From NCBI GenBank assembly GCA_013298455.1, contig JAAFHR010000046.1, positions 1-12,393 of the forward strand: a stretch of DNA of 12,393 nucleotides, written 5' to 3'. Shown piece by piece: positions 7,142 to 12,393 of the stretch. The translations under genes were made by a program, and so were the position numbers. Within the stretch, counting starts at the first letter, position 1, and every line of letters begins with the position of its first letter. The notes beneath the pieces were generated by a model that worked only from the letters and a program-made list of their open reading frames with translations, did not search any database and had not been told where the DNA came from. This stretch comes from Betaproteobacteria bacterium. Its GTDB lineage: Bacteria; Pseudomonadota; Gammaproteobacteria; Burkholderiales; Casimicrobiaceae.

Positions 7142-9199
7142 ATGCTGCTCGCCCTCACAAAACGTCTTCGCCGCTCAGCGAGCTTCTCGCTGCTGTCGGC
7201 TTGTATGGTTTTTGTGGCGGCATCTAGCGCGTTGGCCCAGACTGCAGGCAATCGCGCGAGCGCAGCCACAGCCGCCGCTGCTGTGCCGAGCATTCCCGTT
7301 GAGGATTTTTTTCGTCGCCCGGACTTGCAGCGGCCCACGCTGTCGCCTGACGGAAGCCATATGGGCTTCTTGGCGCGCTCCGGCGGTCGGTTGGGTTTGG
7401 CGGTGATCGACGTTGAGCGACGCACCTCGCGCTTCGTCGCGACCCTACCGGATGCCGATGTCGTCGAGTTTTACTGGGTCAATTCCCAACGCTTAGTTTT
7501 CGTCTCGGGCAACCTTTCAGATCCGGTGGGTAGCGTGGCGCCGTGGCGCACGGGCGGGCTCTTTGCGGTGGATCGTGATGGCACCGACGCGAGGCGCTTG
7601 GTGCTGCCGTATGGCGACGGCAGCGCCATTGTCGTTCGTCCGAGAACGACGCGTTTTCTAGCAGCGGTGGGCGAGGCGAGCGACGAGATTGTCGTTGCAT
7701 CCAACGAGCGCACGTTTGACAGCAGCGATGTCTATCGACTCAACACCCGCACCGCGCGGCGCACCTTGCTCACCTACGACAATCCGGGCGATGTGTCGGC
7801 GTGGGCGCTAGATCGTGATGGCTTGCCGCGCGCTGCGCTATCGCAAAAAGGCACGCGGGCCAAGGTGAGTTATCGGCGTGACGACAAATCGGCTTGGGTC
7901 AAGTGGAGCGAGGGCGATTTTCGTGATTTGGTACCTGTGCCGTTGGCGGTGGGCTACGACGGCGCAGTGCTTGGTTTGGGCTACCCTGATCGTGCGACCA
8001 ACCCTCGACTCACGATGTCGCTCGTGCGTTTGGACGAGCGCGGACAAACTCAGCAAACGCTTTTGTCGCGCGCCGAGCACGACGTGTTGCAGCCGCTCTT
8101 CGATCCGGTTGCCAAAAAGCTCGTGGGCGCAGTCGTTGCCAATGATCGCGCAAACGTGGCGTGGCTGGATGACGCATGGGCTGCGTTGCAGCGCCAAGTC
8201 GACGCCGCTCTGCCCAACGCGGTGAACCTGTTCACACCGCCTGAGCAATCCAAACGCATGCTGGTGTTTTCGTATACCGATCAAAACCCCGGCACGGTGT
8301 ATCTCTACGACTTTCGCACCAAGAAGCTGGAGTTCGTGATTGATGCGCGGCCATGGATTAAGCCCGAGCAGATGGCGGTGTCTCGGATGGTGAAATTCAA
8401 CGCCCGCGATGAGTTGCCCCTCACAGCGCTTGTCACCACGCCGCGCGGCGTACCCGCACGGAATTTGCCAACGATTGTGTTGGTGCATGGCGGTCCGTGG
8501 GTGCCGGGCTATCAATGGGGCTGGGATGCCGAGGCGCAGTTTTTCGCATCGCGCGGCTATGCGGTGATTCAGCCCAATTTTCGCGGCACGCTTGGCTTCG
8601 GCGCACGCCATTTGCTAGCCAGCTTCAAGCAATGGGGTTTAGCGATGCAAGACGATGTGGCCGACGCCGCGCAGTGGGCGATCAAGCAAGGCATCACCGA
8701 TCCAAAGCGCATGTGCATCTACGGCGCGAGCTACGGCGGCTACGCCGCATTGCAAGGCATGGTGCGAAACCCGGAGCTCTTTCAATGCGCGGTGAGCTAC
8801 GTAGGGCTCAGTGACTTACAGCTCTTTCATTCGGTCACTTGGTCGGACACGAGCGACACGGAATTCACACGGTTTTTGTTGCCAGTGATGGTGGGCGACC
8901 CAGAGAAAGATCGCGCTCAACTCAGAGCCACCTCGCCCGCGCAAAACGCCGACAAAATCAAAGGTGCCGTGATGCTCGCTCACGGCGCGGAGGATCGTCG
9001 GGTGCCAATCATTCACGCTGAGCGCATGAAAGCGGCGCTAGAGCGTGAGGGGAAAACTGTCGAATGGCTCGTCAAAGCTGACGAGGGCCACGGCTTCGCA
9101 AAACTCGAAAATCGGGTGGAACTCTACACGCGCATGGACGCTTTTTTCCGTCGGCATATTGGCTCGACGCGCGAGGACGACGCTCGCTCCACTCGCTAG
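7142..9199 (+). CDS. Secreted S9-family (prolyl oligopeptidase-like) serine peptidase
   Basis: A 685-residue exported peptidase. The N-terminus has a basic region (K7-R11), a hydrophobic core and a likely signal peptidase I site ALA|QT after residue 32, so the mature enzyme is probably periplasmic. The opening IPVEDFFRRPDLQRPTLSPD is typical of S9C acylaminoacyl/dipeptidyl peptidases and is followed by a beta-propeller (to about 415). The C-terminal alpha/beta-hydrolase domain shows HGGPW (449-453), the nucleophile S530 in YGASYGGYAA, D618 in HGAEDRRVP and H650 in EGHGF: a complete catalytic triad. It would cleave oligopeptides, with unknown specificity. The ATG at 7142 is chosen because it starts a good signal peptide; Shine-Dalgarno is weak. 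The last nine residues, REDDARSTR, plus the TAG stop are encoded by the left arm of a downstream repeat element, so the natural C-terminus was probably changed. Confidence 0.93.
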   Translation: MLLALTKRLRRSASFSLLSACMVFVAASSALAQTAGNRASAATAAAAVPSIPVEDFFRRPDLQRPTLSPDGSHMGFLARSGGRLGLAVIDVERRTSRFVATLPDADVVEFYWVNSQRLVFVSGNLSDPVGSVAPWRTGGLFAVDRDGTDARRLVLPYGDGSAIVVRPRTTRFLAAVGEASDEIVVASNERTFDSSDVYRLNTRTARRTLLTYDNPGDVSAWALDRDGLPRAALSQKGTRAKVSYRRDDKSAWVKWSEGDFRDLVPVPLAVGYDGAVLGLGYPDRATNPRLTMSLVRLDERGQTQQTLLSRAEHDVLQPLFDPVAKKLVGAVVANDRANVAWLDDAWAALQRQVDAALPNAVNLFTPPEQSKRMLVFSYTDQNPGTVYLYDFRTKKLEFVIDARPWIKPEQMAVSRMVKFNARDELPLTALVTTPRGVPARNLPTIVLVHGGPWVPGYQWGWDAEAQFFASRGYAVIQPNFRGTLGFGARHLLASFKQWGLAMQDDVADAAQWAIKQGITDPKRMCIYGASYGGYAALQGMVRNPELFQCAVSYVGLSDLQLFHSVTWSDTSDTEFTRFLLPVMVGDPEKDRAQLRATSPAQNADKIKGAVMLAHGAEDRRVPIIHAERMKAALEREGKTVEWLVKADEGHGFAKLENRVELYTRMDAFFRRHIGSTREDDARSTR

Positions 9200-9253
9200 G
9201 ACGACGCGCCGTTGGCGCTAAGACGATGCTTCGCTATGACGCAAAGCTCGGTT
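9172..9253. repeat. Element A left arm
   Basis: The arm holds four degenerate units: one coding the peptidase tail (9172-9197), AGGACGACGCGCCGTTGGCG-CT (hairpin GCGCC-GTT-GGCGC at 9206-9218), AAGACGATGCTTCGCT, and ATGACGCAAAGCTCGGTT. It is the inverted counterpart of 9540-9617, and supplies the last nine codons and TAG stop of the upstream peptidase gene. Confidence 0.75.
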
Positions 9254-9350
9254 CGCGTTGCTGCCCAGAGCGGCAGCAGCAATGCGTTGTGAGGCGAGCG
9301 TTTTCTGGCATTTCGATTTCAATTGTCGACACCGTACTAGGGGCTTGACT

Positions 9351-9469
9351 CCCTCTCCCGCGAGCGGGAGAGGGTTGGGGTGAGGGTGCTGGTCATTCGG
9401 AGCGCCAAGTTGGAAGTTCAAATGACGCTCCCCCTCTCCCCCAACCCCTCTCCCTCCGGGGGAGAGGGG
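9351..9469. repeat. REPIN-like doublet in element A
   Basis: The first hairpin (9351-9374) is CCCTCTCCCGC-GA-GCGGGAGAGGG, followed by TTGGGGTGAGGG. The second (9445-9469) is CCCCTCTCCC-TCCGG-GGGAGAGGGG, preceded by CCCCCTCTCCCCCAA. The second is the reverse complement arrangement of the first (hairpin plus TTGGGG tail), and the spacer itself carries GTCATT and AATGAC as an inverted pair. Two REP-like units in inverted orientation are the definition of a REPIN. Such hairpins can also end transcription or stabilise mRNA 3' ends. The hairpins are directly visible; the REPIN label is by analogy. Confidence 0.7.
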
Positions 9470-9539
9470 AGAAAGTAAGCGCAGCGTGACGCATTGTGGC
9501 CACTGGGCGCATCACCAAGCTTGAACCGAAGAACACACT

Positions 9540-9617
9540 AGAGCGAGCTTTGCGTCATAGCAAGCACAGCGAGCGACGTCCTAGCGAGCGAAGCTCGCGT
9601 CGTCCTCTCGTCCTCGG
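9540..9617. repeat. Element A right arm
   Basis: On the minus strand this arm reads CGAGGACGAG, then a unit with hairpin GCGAGC-TTC-GCTCGC (plus-strand 9584-9598), then AGGACGTCGCTCGCTGTGCT-TGCT, then ATGACGCAAAGCTCGCTC. It begins only seven bases beyond the DUF1841 stop codon, so this gene, unlike its neighbours, keeps its own C-terminus. The frame that would encode REDDASFAR and TAG is intact but unused. Confidence 0.75.
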
Positions 9618-9623
9618 CTCGAG

Positions 9624-10049
9624 CTAGAGACGCTGACGCAGCAGCTGCAAATACAGTGTGGCGTCGAGCGCTTGCCCCGTGCGTTGCGATTGCCACAGCG
9701 TTTCACCCAGACATTCAAGGATGTCGTGTTTCGCTTTGTGCTCATCGTCGTGCTTCGCAGCCAGCGCGTCATGAATGGCACGAATCCCGTGCGGCTGATC
9801 GATGTCCAACTGCTCTTGAATTGCAAGATGAAATCCGAAATGCAAAAACGGATTGATGTCGCCCGATTCAGGCCGCCAGTCTTGCGTGACAAACGATTCT
9901 GGCCGCTCGAGTACACGGTGATATTCGGGATGCTGCGCGAAAATCGCCGCTGCTTTTTGTTCAAGCGCTGACAGTGCATCGCCGCGCTGGAGTTTGCCCC
10001 AGGTATCGATAAAAAACTGACGAGCTTGTTCGCGAGAAGGGTTGTACAT
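9624..10049 (-). CDS. DUF1841 family protein
   Basis: A 141-residue soluble protein beginning MYNPSREQARQFFIDTW, with HPEYHRVLE (about 40-48), GDINPFLHFGFHLAIQEQL (63-81), DQPHGIRAIHDAL (84-96) and ILECLGETLWQSQRTG (109-124). This matches the DUF1841 family as I know it: small proteins found mostly in betaproteobacteria, of unknown function. Conserved histidines (H70, H74) and acidic residues are present but no catalytic role is established. The start is secure because the family begins M-F/Y-NPSR. It follows nth on the same strand, but repeat element B lies between, ending six bases before the ATG; the sequence CTCGTCCTTACTGCC before the start has no Shine-Dalgarno. The stop TAG (9624-9626) lies just before the arm of element A, so the gene is bracketed by two related repeats. 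Confidence 0.9.
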   Translation of the reverse strand: MYNPSREQARQFFIDTWGKLQRGDALSALEQKAAAIFAQHPEYHRVLERPESFVTQDWRPESGDINPFLHFGFHLAIQEQLDIDQPHGIRAIHDALAAKHDDEHKAKHDILECLGETLWQSQRTGQALDATLYLQLLRQRL

Positions 10050-10055
10050 GGCAGT

Positions 10056-10121
10056 AAGGACGAGATGACGACGCGCCTACGGCGCTAGGACGACGCTTCG
10101 CTAGGACGCAAAGCTCGGTTC
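10056..10121. repeat. Element B left arm
   Basis: The arm reads AAGGACGAG, ATGACGACGCGCCTACGGCG-CT (hairpin GCGCC-TAC-GGCGC at 10073-10085), AGGACGACGCTTCGCT, AGGACGCAAAGCTCGGTTC. It is inverted relative to 10394-10468. Read on the minus strand it forms the immediate 5' leader of the DUF1841 gene. Confidence 0.75.
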
Positions 10122-10218
10122 ACATTGCTGCTCGTTTTGACGTTGCAATGCGTATTGAAAGATTGCGGACGTGCGTTGTGATTTTAGGAGGTCGACGTAG
10201 CGTCCTCGACGTTTGGCA

Positions 10219-10322
10219 CCCTCTCCCGTGAGCGGGAGAGGGCTGGGGTGAGGGTGCCGCTCATTCGGAGAGCCAACTTGAAAGTTCAAATGACCTTCCC
10301 CCTCTCCCTCCAAGGCAGAGGG
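10219..10322. repeat. REPIN-like doublet in element B
   Basis: The first hairpin is CCCTCTCCCG-TGAG-CGGGAGAGGG (10219-10242), intact. The second, in inverted orientation, is decayed: only CCCTCT and AGAGGG (arms near 10300-10305 and 10317-10322) still pair around a CCCTCCAAGGC interior. The same TCATT...AATGA spacer symmetry as in element A is kept. Decay of one unit suggests copy B is older or no longer mobile. Confidence 0.65.
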
Positions 10323-10393
10323 CAGCAGCCACGCTCGCCGCGATTCATTGCAACCTCCCGGCGCATCACCAGTCCCGAAAAGAAGAACAAACT

Positions 10394-10468
10394 GAACCGA
10401 GCTTTGCGTCTTAGCAAGCAAAGCGAGCGACGTCCTAGCGCGCGAAGCGCGCGTCGTCCTCTCGTCCT
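10394..10468. repeat. Element B right arm
   Basis: On the minus strand the arm reads AAAGGACGAG, then a unit with hairpin GCGCGC-TTC-GCGCGC (10438-10452), then AGGACGTCGCTCGCTTTGCT-TGCT, then AAGACGCAAAGCTCGGTTC. Its first bases encode the last ten residues of Nth (GREDDARFAR) and the TAG stop at 10435-10437. Confidence 0.75.
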
Positions 10469-11091
10469 TTCCCCGAGTATTCGCAATCTTCAAACACCGA
10501 ACACTCACCGCACTTGGGTGTTCTGGCCACGCAGGTGTATCGCCCATGCAAGATGAGCCAGTGATGAGCGTGGCGCAAAAATTCGGGTGGCGTGAATTTC
10601 ATGAGCTTTCGCTCGACTTCTTCTACGTTTTTTCCGGGCGCGAGCTTCATACGATTGGCAACGCGGAATACGTGTGTATCCACAGCAAACGTGGCCTCTC
10701 CAAAGGCCTCGTTGAGCACAACATTGGCGGTTTTTCGGCCCACGCCCGGAAGCGCTTCGAGTGCGGCGCGGTCGTTGGGCACGATGCCATCGTGCAGCTC
10801 CACCAGCATCTGCGCTGCGGCCACGGCATTTTTGGCTTTGTTGCGGTACAGCCCAATGGTTTTGATGTGGGATTCGAGCGCTTCAACACCCAAATCCACG
10901 AGCGCTTGTGGCGTTTTGATCGTTGGAAAAAATCGGCGTGTCGCGATGTTGACGGCCTTATCGGTCGTTTGCGCAGAGAGCAGCACAGCGATCAAAAGCT
11001 GAAACGGATTGCCGAATTCCAGCTCGGTTTGGGGCGATGGATTCGCGGCCGCGAGTGTTGCAAAAATTCTCTGCCGTTTTTGCGGATTCAT
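10435..11091 (-). CDS. nth: Endonuclease III (DNA base-excision repair)
   Basis: A 218-residue bifunctional DNA glycosylase/AP lyase that removes oxidised pyrimidines. The helix-hairpin-helix motif LPGVGRKTANVVL (114-126) includes the catalytic lysine K120, and the catalytic aspartate is D138 in FAVDTHVFRV. The [4Fe-4S] cluster loop has C187, C194, C197 and C203 with C-x6-C-x2-C-x5-C spacing. These numbers coincide with E. coli Nth (211 residues), so the start at 11091 is right. That start overlaps the rsxB stop as ATGA, and GAAGG lies seven bases upstream. After CEYSGK the sequence continues GREDDARFAR and stops; this tail lies in the right arm of repeat element B and is not part of the family. 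It should not affect the active site, which is complete. Confidence 0.96.
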   Translation of the reverse strand: MNPQKRQRIFATLAAANPSPQTELEFGNPFQLLIAVLLSAQTTDKAVNIATRRFFPTIKTPQALVDLGVEALESHIKTIGLYRNKAKNAVAAAQMLVELHDGIVPNDRAALEALPGVGRKTANVVLNEAFGEATFAVDTHVFRVANRMKLAPGKNVEEVERKLMKFTPPEFLRHAHHWLILHGRYTCVARTPKCGECSVFEDCEYSGKGREDDARFAR

Positions 11092-11747
11092 TGCCGCGCC
11101 TTCGCTTTGGCCATGATTTCGGCGAGCCGCGCTTTTTTGTCTTTCTGCTTGCTCTCGGCCGTTAGCGCTTCGGCATTGGCCGTAGGCACGAGCATGGCCG
11201 AGAGACCCTCTTCAGCGCGAGCCGCAAAGCGAATTTTGTGCGCGTTGTAGGCCGCTCTGAGCGCGCTCGATTGCTCGCTTCGCTCGGCGAGCGTTTCGTG
11301 GGCGGCGCTGGCAAAGGTTCGCTTGGGCGCGAGATCAATGCAATCAACGGGGCAGGCGATGATGCAGAGTTCGCAGCCGGTGCAATCGTCGGCGATCACG
11401 GTGTGCATGCGCTTGGTCGCGCCAATGATGGCGTCGGTGGGGCACACTGGCAAGCATTTGGCGCAGCCGATGCAGCGTGATTCATCGATCAGCGCTACAT
11501 GTTCGGCGGCGTAGGCGTCCACATCATCAGCAAGCGCTGGAAAGGTGCTCAGATCGCGTTGCAGCAGCATCGACAAGCCAACTCGCGTCGCCACGCCGCC
11601 GGGCGGGCAGCGATTGATTTCGGCCTCTCCTCGTGCGATGGCGCTAGCGTAGTCGTGGCAATCGGCGTACCCGCAGCGCTGGCACTGTGTTTGCGGCAGG
11701 AGCGCGTCGATTTCGGCAACGGTGACGGTGGGGGAAGGCGATAACAT
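11088..11747 (-). CDS. rsxB: RnfB/RsxB-type iron-sulfur electron carrier (soluble form)
   Basis: A 219-residue protein with an N-terminal four-cysteine iron-sulfur domain (C22, C25, C30, C47 in CQRCGYADC ... NRCPPGG), then two ferredoxin clusters: CIGCAKCLPVCP (C92, C95, C98, C102) and CTGCELCIIACP (C122, C125, C128, C132). The C-terminal region is charged and helical (KQKDKKARLAEIMAKAKAR). This matches RnfB/RsxB, but the N-terminal membrane helix of the Rnf-complex subunit is missing and no other rnf genes are in view. Stand-alone forms next to nth are familiar in betaproteobacteria and probably pass electrons to an unknown partner. The ATG at 11747 is preferred to an in-frame TTG at 11756, which adds only MLT. 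It overlaps nth by four bases, so the two are cotranslated. The symbol follows homology, not proven membership of an Rsx complex. Confidence 0.9.
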   Translation of the reverse strand: MLSPSPTVTVAEIDALLPQTQCQRCGYADCHDYASAIARGEAEINRCPPGGVATRVGLSMLLQRDLSTFPALADDVDAYAAEHVALIDESRCIGCAKCLPVCPTDAIIGATKRMHTVIADDCTGCELCIIACPVDCIDLAPKRTFASAAHETLAERSEQSSALRAAYNAHKIRFAARAEEGLSAMLVPTANAEALTAESKQKDKKARLAEIMAKAKARQ

Positions 11748-11808
11748 CGTGAGCAATTATCGCAACGCGGCACTCGACCGCGGGCCGTTTTTTGAGGGAT
11801 AAGCATTC
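11748..11808. promoter_or_regulatory. Divergent rsxB / acyltransferase promoter region
   Basis: Only 61 bases separate the two divergent starts, so both promoters must lie here or reach into the coding sequences. GAGGG at 11794-11798, ten bases before the acyltransferase ATG, is a plausible Shine-Dalgarno. A GATAAT-like hexamer on the minus strand lies too close to the rsxB ATG to be a convincing -10. No further sites can be assigned. Confidence 0.4.
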
Positions 11809-12393
11809 ATGCAACCAACACTGCGCCCCGTCGGCGGTTACGGGCTGCTCTCGAAGCTCTGTGCGATCGGCGTGCACGCTCGTGGCTGGCGCATCGAAGT
11901 GCTCGATCCGCTGCCTGAGCAATGCGTGATCATCATGTATCCGCACACCAGCAATTGGGATTTCGTGGTCGGTCTGGCCACCAAATGGTCGGTCGGGTTA
12001 ACCAAATCGCGCGATGCACTGTGTTTTGCTGGAAAAGAGAGCTTGTTTCGCGCGCCCTGGGGCTGGTTTTTTCGCGCTGTGGGCGGCTTTCCGGTCAACC
12101 GGAAAGGCGGCAGCGGCTTCGTGCCCGAAATGACAGCGCGATTCGCCAACGAATCCACAATGCGCTTCGTGCTCTCGCCCGAGGGCACCCGAAGCTTCGC
12201 GCCACACATGCGATCAAGCTTCTATTTCGTGGCGAAATCGGCGAAGGTGCCGGTGATTCTGGGCGCGTTTGATTTCGGCGCAAAACGTGTCGTTGTGACA
12301 GAAATCTTTTGGCCGAGCGATGACATAGACGCCGATTTGGCGCGAATCAACGGCTATTACAAAGCGCTCGGCAATCGCGGCGCAAAGCCCGAA
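11809..12393 (+). CDS. PlsC-like lysophospholipid/glycerol-phosphate acyltransferase (partial at right edge)
   Basis: The frame is open from the ATG at 11809 to the window end, giving 195 residues with no stop. Acyltransferase motif I is PHTSNWD (H46-x4-D51), the catalytic HX4D. GGFPVNRKGG (92-101) is motif II-like and SPEGTR (123-128) is motif III. KVPVILGAFDFG is the fourth block. These define the PlsC/lysophospholipid acyltransferase superfamily, which transfers an acyl group to a lysophospholipid or related alcohol at the inner membrane. The 'PHTSNWD' subtype is a short form of about 190-220 residues, so little is likely missing. The exact acceptor is unknown, and it need not be the essential PlsC. 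It is divergent from rsxB; GAGGG upstream supports the start. Confidence 0.9.
   Translation, partial: MQPTLRPVGGYGLLSKLCAIGVHARGWRIEVLDPLPEQCVIIMYPHTSNWDFVVGLATKWSVGLTKSRDALCFAGKESLFRAPWGWFFRAVGGFPVNRKGGSGFVPEMTARFANESTMRFVLSPEGTRSFAPHMRSSFYFVAKSAKVPVILGAFDFGAKRVVVTEIFWPSDDIDADLARINGYYKALGNRGAKPE

Larger units (their letters stand above)
9172..9617. repeat. Composite repeat element A (inverted arms around a REPIN-like core)
   Basis: This 446-base element fills the gene-free stretch between the S9 peptidase and DUF1841 genes. The left arm (9172-9253) and right arm (9540-9617) are inverted copies built from short units that start A-K-GACG and end near CGCT; the innermost unit of each arm ends in GACGCAAAGCTCG. 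Between them lies a unique-looking segment, then a doublet of CCCTCTCCC-type hairpins (9351-9469), then a segment sharing GGCGCATCACCA with element B. It has no open frame with coding character: the predicted minus-strand frame reading HPHPNPLPLAGEG is the familiar translation of this kind of repeat. It is a non-coding, possibly mobilisable element related over its length to element B, in the same orientation, clearly diverged from it. No transposase is linked to it here. Confidence 0.8.
10056..10468. repeat. Composite repeat element B
   Basis: A second, diverged copy of element A in the same orientation, 413 bases long, lying between nth and DUF1841. The left arm (10056-10121) and right arm (10394-10468) are inverted copies sharing GACGCAAAGCTCGGTTC. 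The middle has the same order of parts as element A: a less conserved segment with GCAATGCGT, a CCCTCTCCC hairpin doublet, the spacer TCATTCGGAG...AAGTTCAAATGAC, and GGCGCATCACCA. The right arm overlaps the 3' end of nth and the left arm abuts the DUF1841 start codon. No real coding frame is present inside; predicted frames here are repeat translations. Confidence 0.8.

Noticed and set aside
9218..9421. Minus-strand open frame of 67 codons with HPHPNPLPLAGEG, and a similar one at 10101-10547
   Set aside because: These are translations of the CCCTCTCCC repeat (the common PHPNPLP artefact), lie wholly or largely inside repeat elements, and have no coding support.
9581..9979. Minus-strand open frame of 132 codons ending REDDASFAR overlapping DUF1841
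   Set aside because: It is an out-of-frame shadow of the well-supported DUF1841 gene that runs into the repeat arm; its composition has no protein-family look.
9351..10322. CRISPR array
   Set aside because: The repeated units are hairpins in inverted pairs and tandem degenerate units, without regular spacers or cas genes.
9172..10468. Composite transposon or insertion sequence
   Set aside because: No transposase frame or target-site duplication is visible in or between the two repeats, and the gene between is an ordinary operon member.

Overview
The window reads as a gene-dense chromosomal segment of a moderately GC-rich Gram-negative bacterium, most likely a betaproteobacterium close to Burkholderiales. 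The reasons are the type IV pilus ATPase pair pilT-pilU divergent from yggS-proC, a DUF971 protein of the beta/gamma type, a soluble RnfB/RsxB-like ferredoxin overlapping nth, and a DUF1841 gene. The taxonomic placement is inferred from gene content only.

Layout. From 1 to 3572 everything is on the minus strand, read right to left: pilT, pilU, an EamA/DMT permease, and the 5' part of a DUF971 gene cut by the left edge. A roughly 100-bp divergent region (3573-3676) with a perfect 7-bp inverted repeat separates pilT from the plus-strand run yggS-proC-LytS-type kinase-LytTR response regulator. These four genes overlap stop-to-start by 3 or 4 bases or sit within 11 bases of each other, so they look like one transcription unit. 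After a 105-bp gap comes a secreted S9-family (prolyl oligopeptidase-type) peptidase ending at 9199. The right part holds a minus-strand group rsxB-nth-DUF1841, and then a divergent plus-strand PlsC-like acyltransferase cut by the right edge.

The unusual feature is a pair of related composite repeats (A, 9172-9617; B, 10056-10468) in the same orientation on both sides of the DUF1841 gene. Each has long inverted arms built from short degenerate units that begin A-K-GACG and end near CGCT. Several units fold into small hairpins whose stems differ but still pair. The centre of each copy is a REPIN-like doublet of CCCTCTCCC/GGGAGAGGG hairpins. Genes that run into an outer arm read the tail REDDAR(F/S)(A/T)R and a TAG stop: both the S9 peptidase and endonuclease III end this way. 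Copy B also sits inside the rsxB-nth-DUF1841 group and stops 6 bases from the DUF1841 start codon, where no Shine-Dalgarno sequence is visible.

Functional picture. PilT and PilU power pilus retraction. The membrane kinase/LytTR pair next door has AlgZ/AlgR-like architecture and may regulate surface behaviour, though nothing in the sequence proves this. The other genes are housekeeping: PLP homeostasis, proline synthesis, base-excision repair, an iron-sulfur electron carrier, peptide hydrolysis and phospholipid acylation. I found no transposase, CRISPR array, rRNA or tRNA, and no convincing new multi-gene system. The composite repeat is the best candidate for something undescribed.
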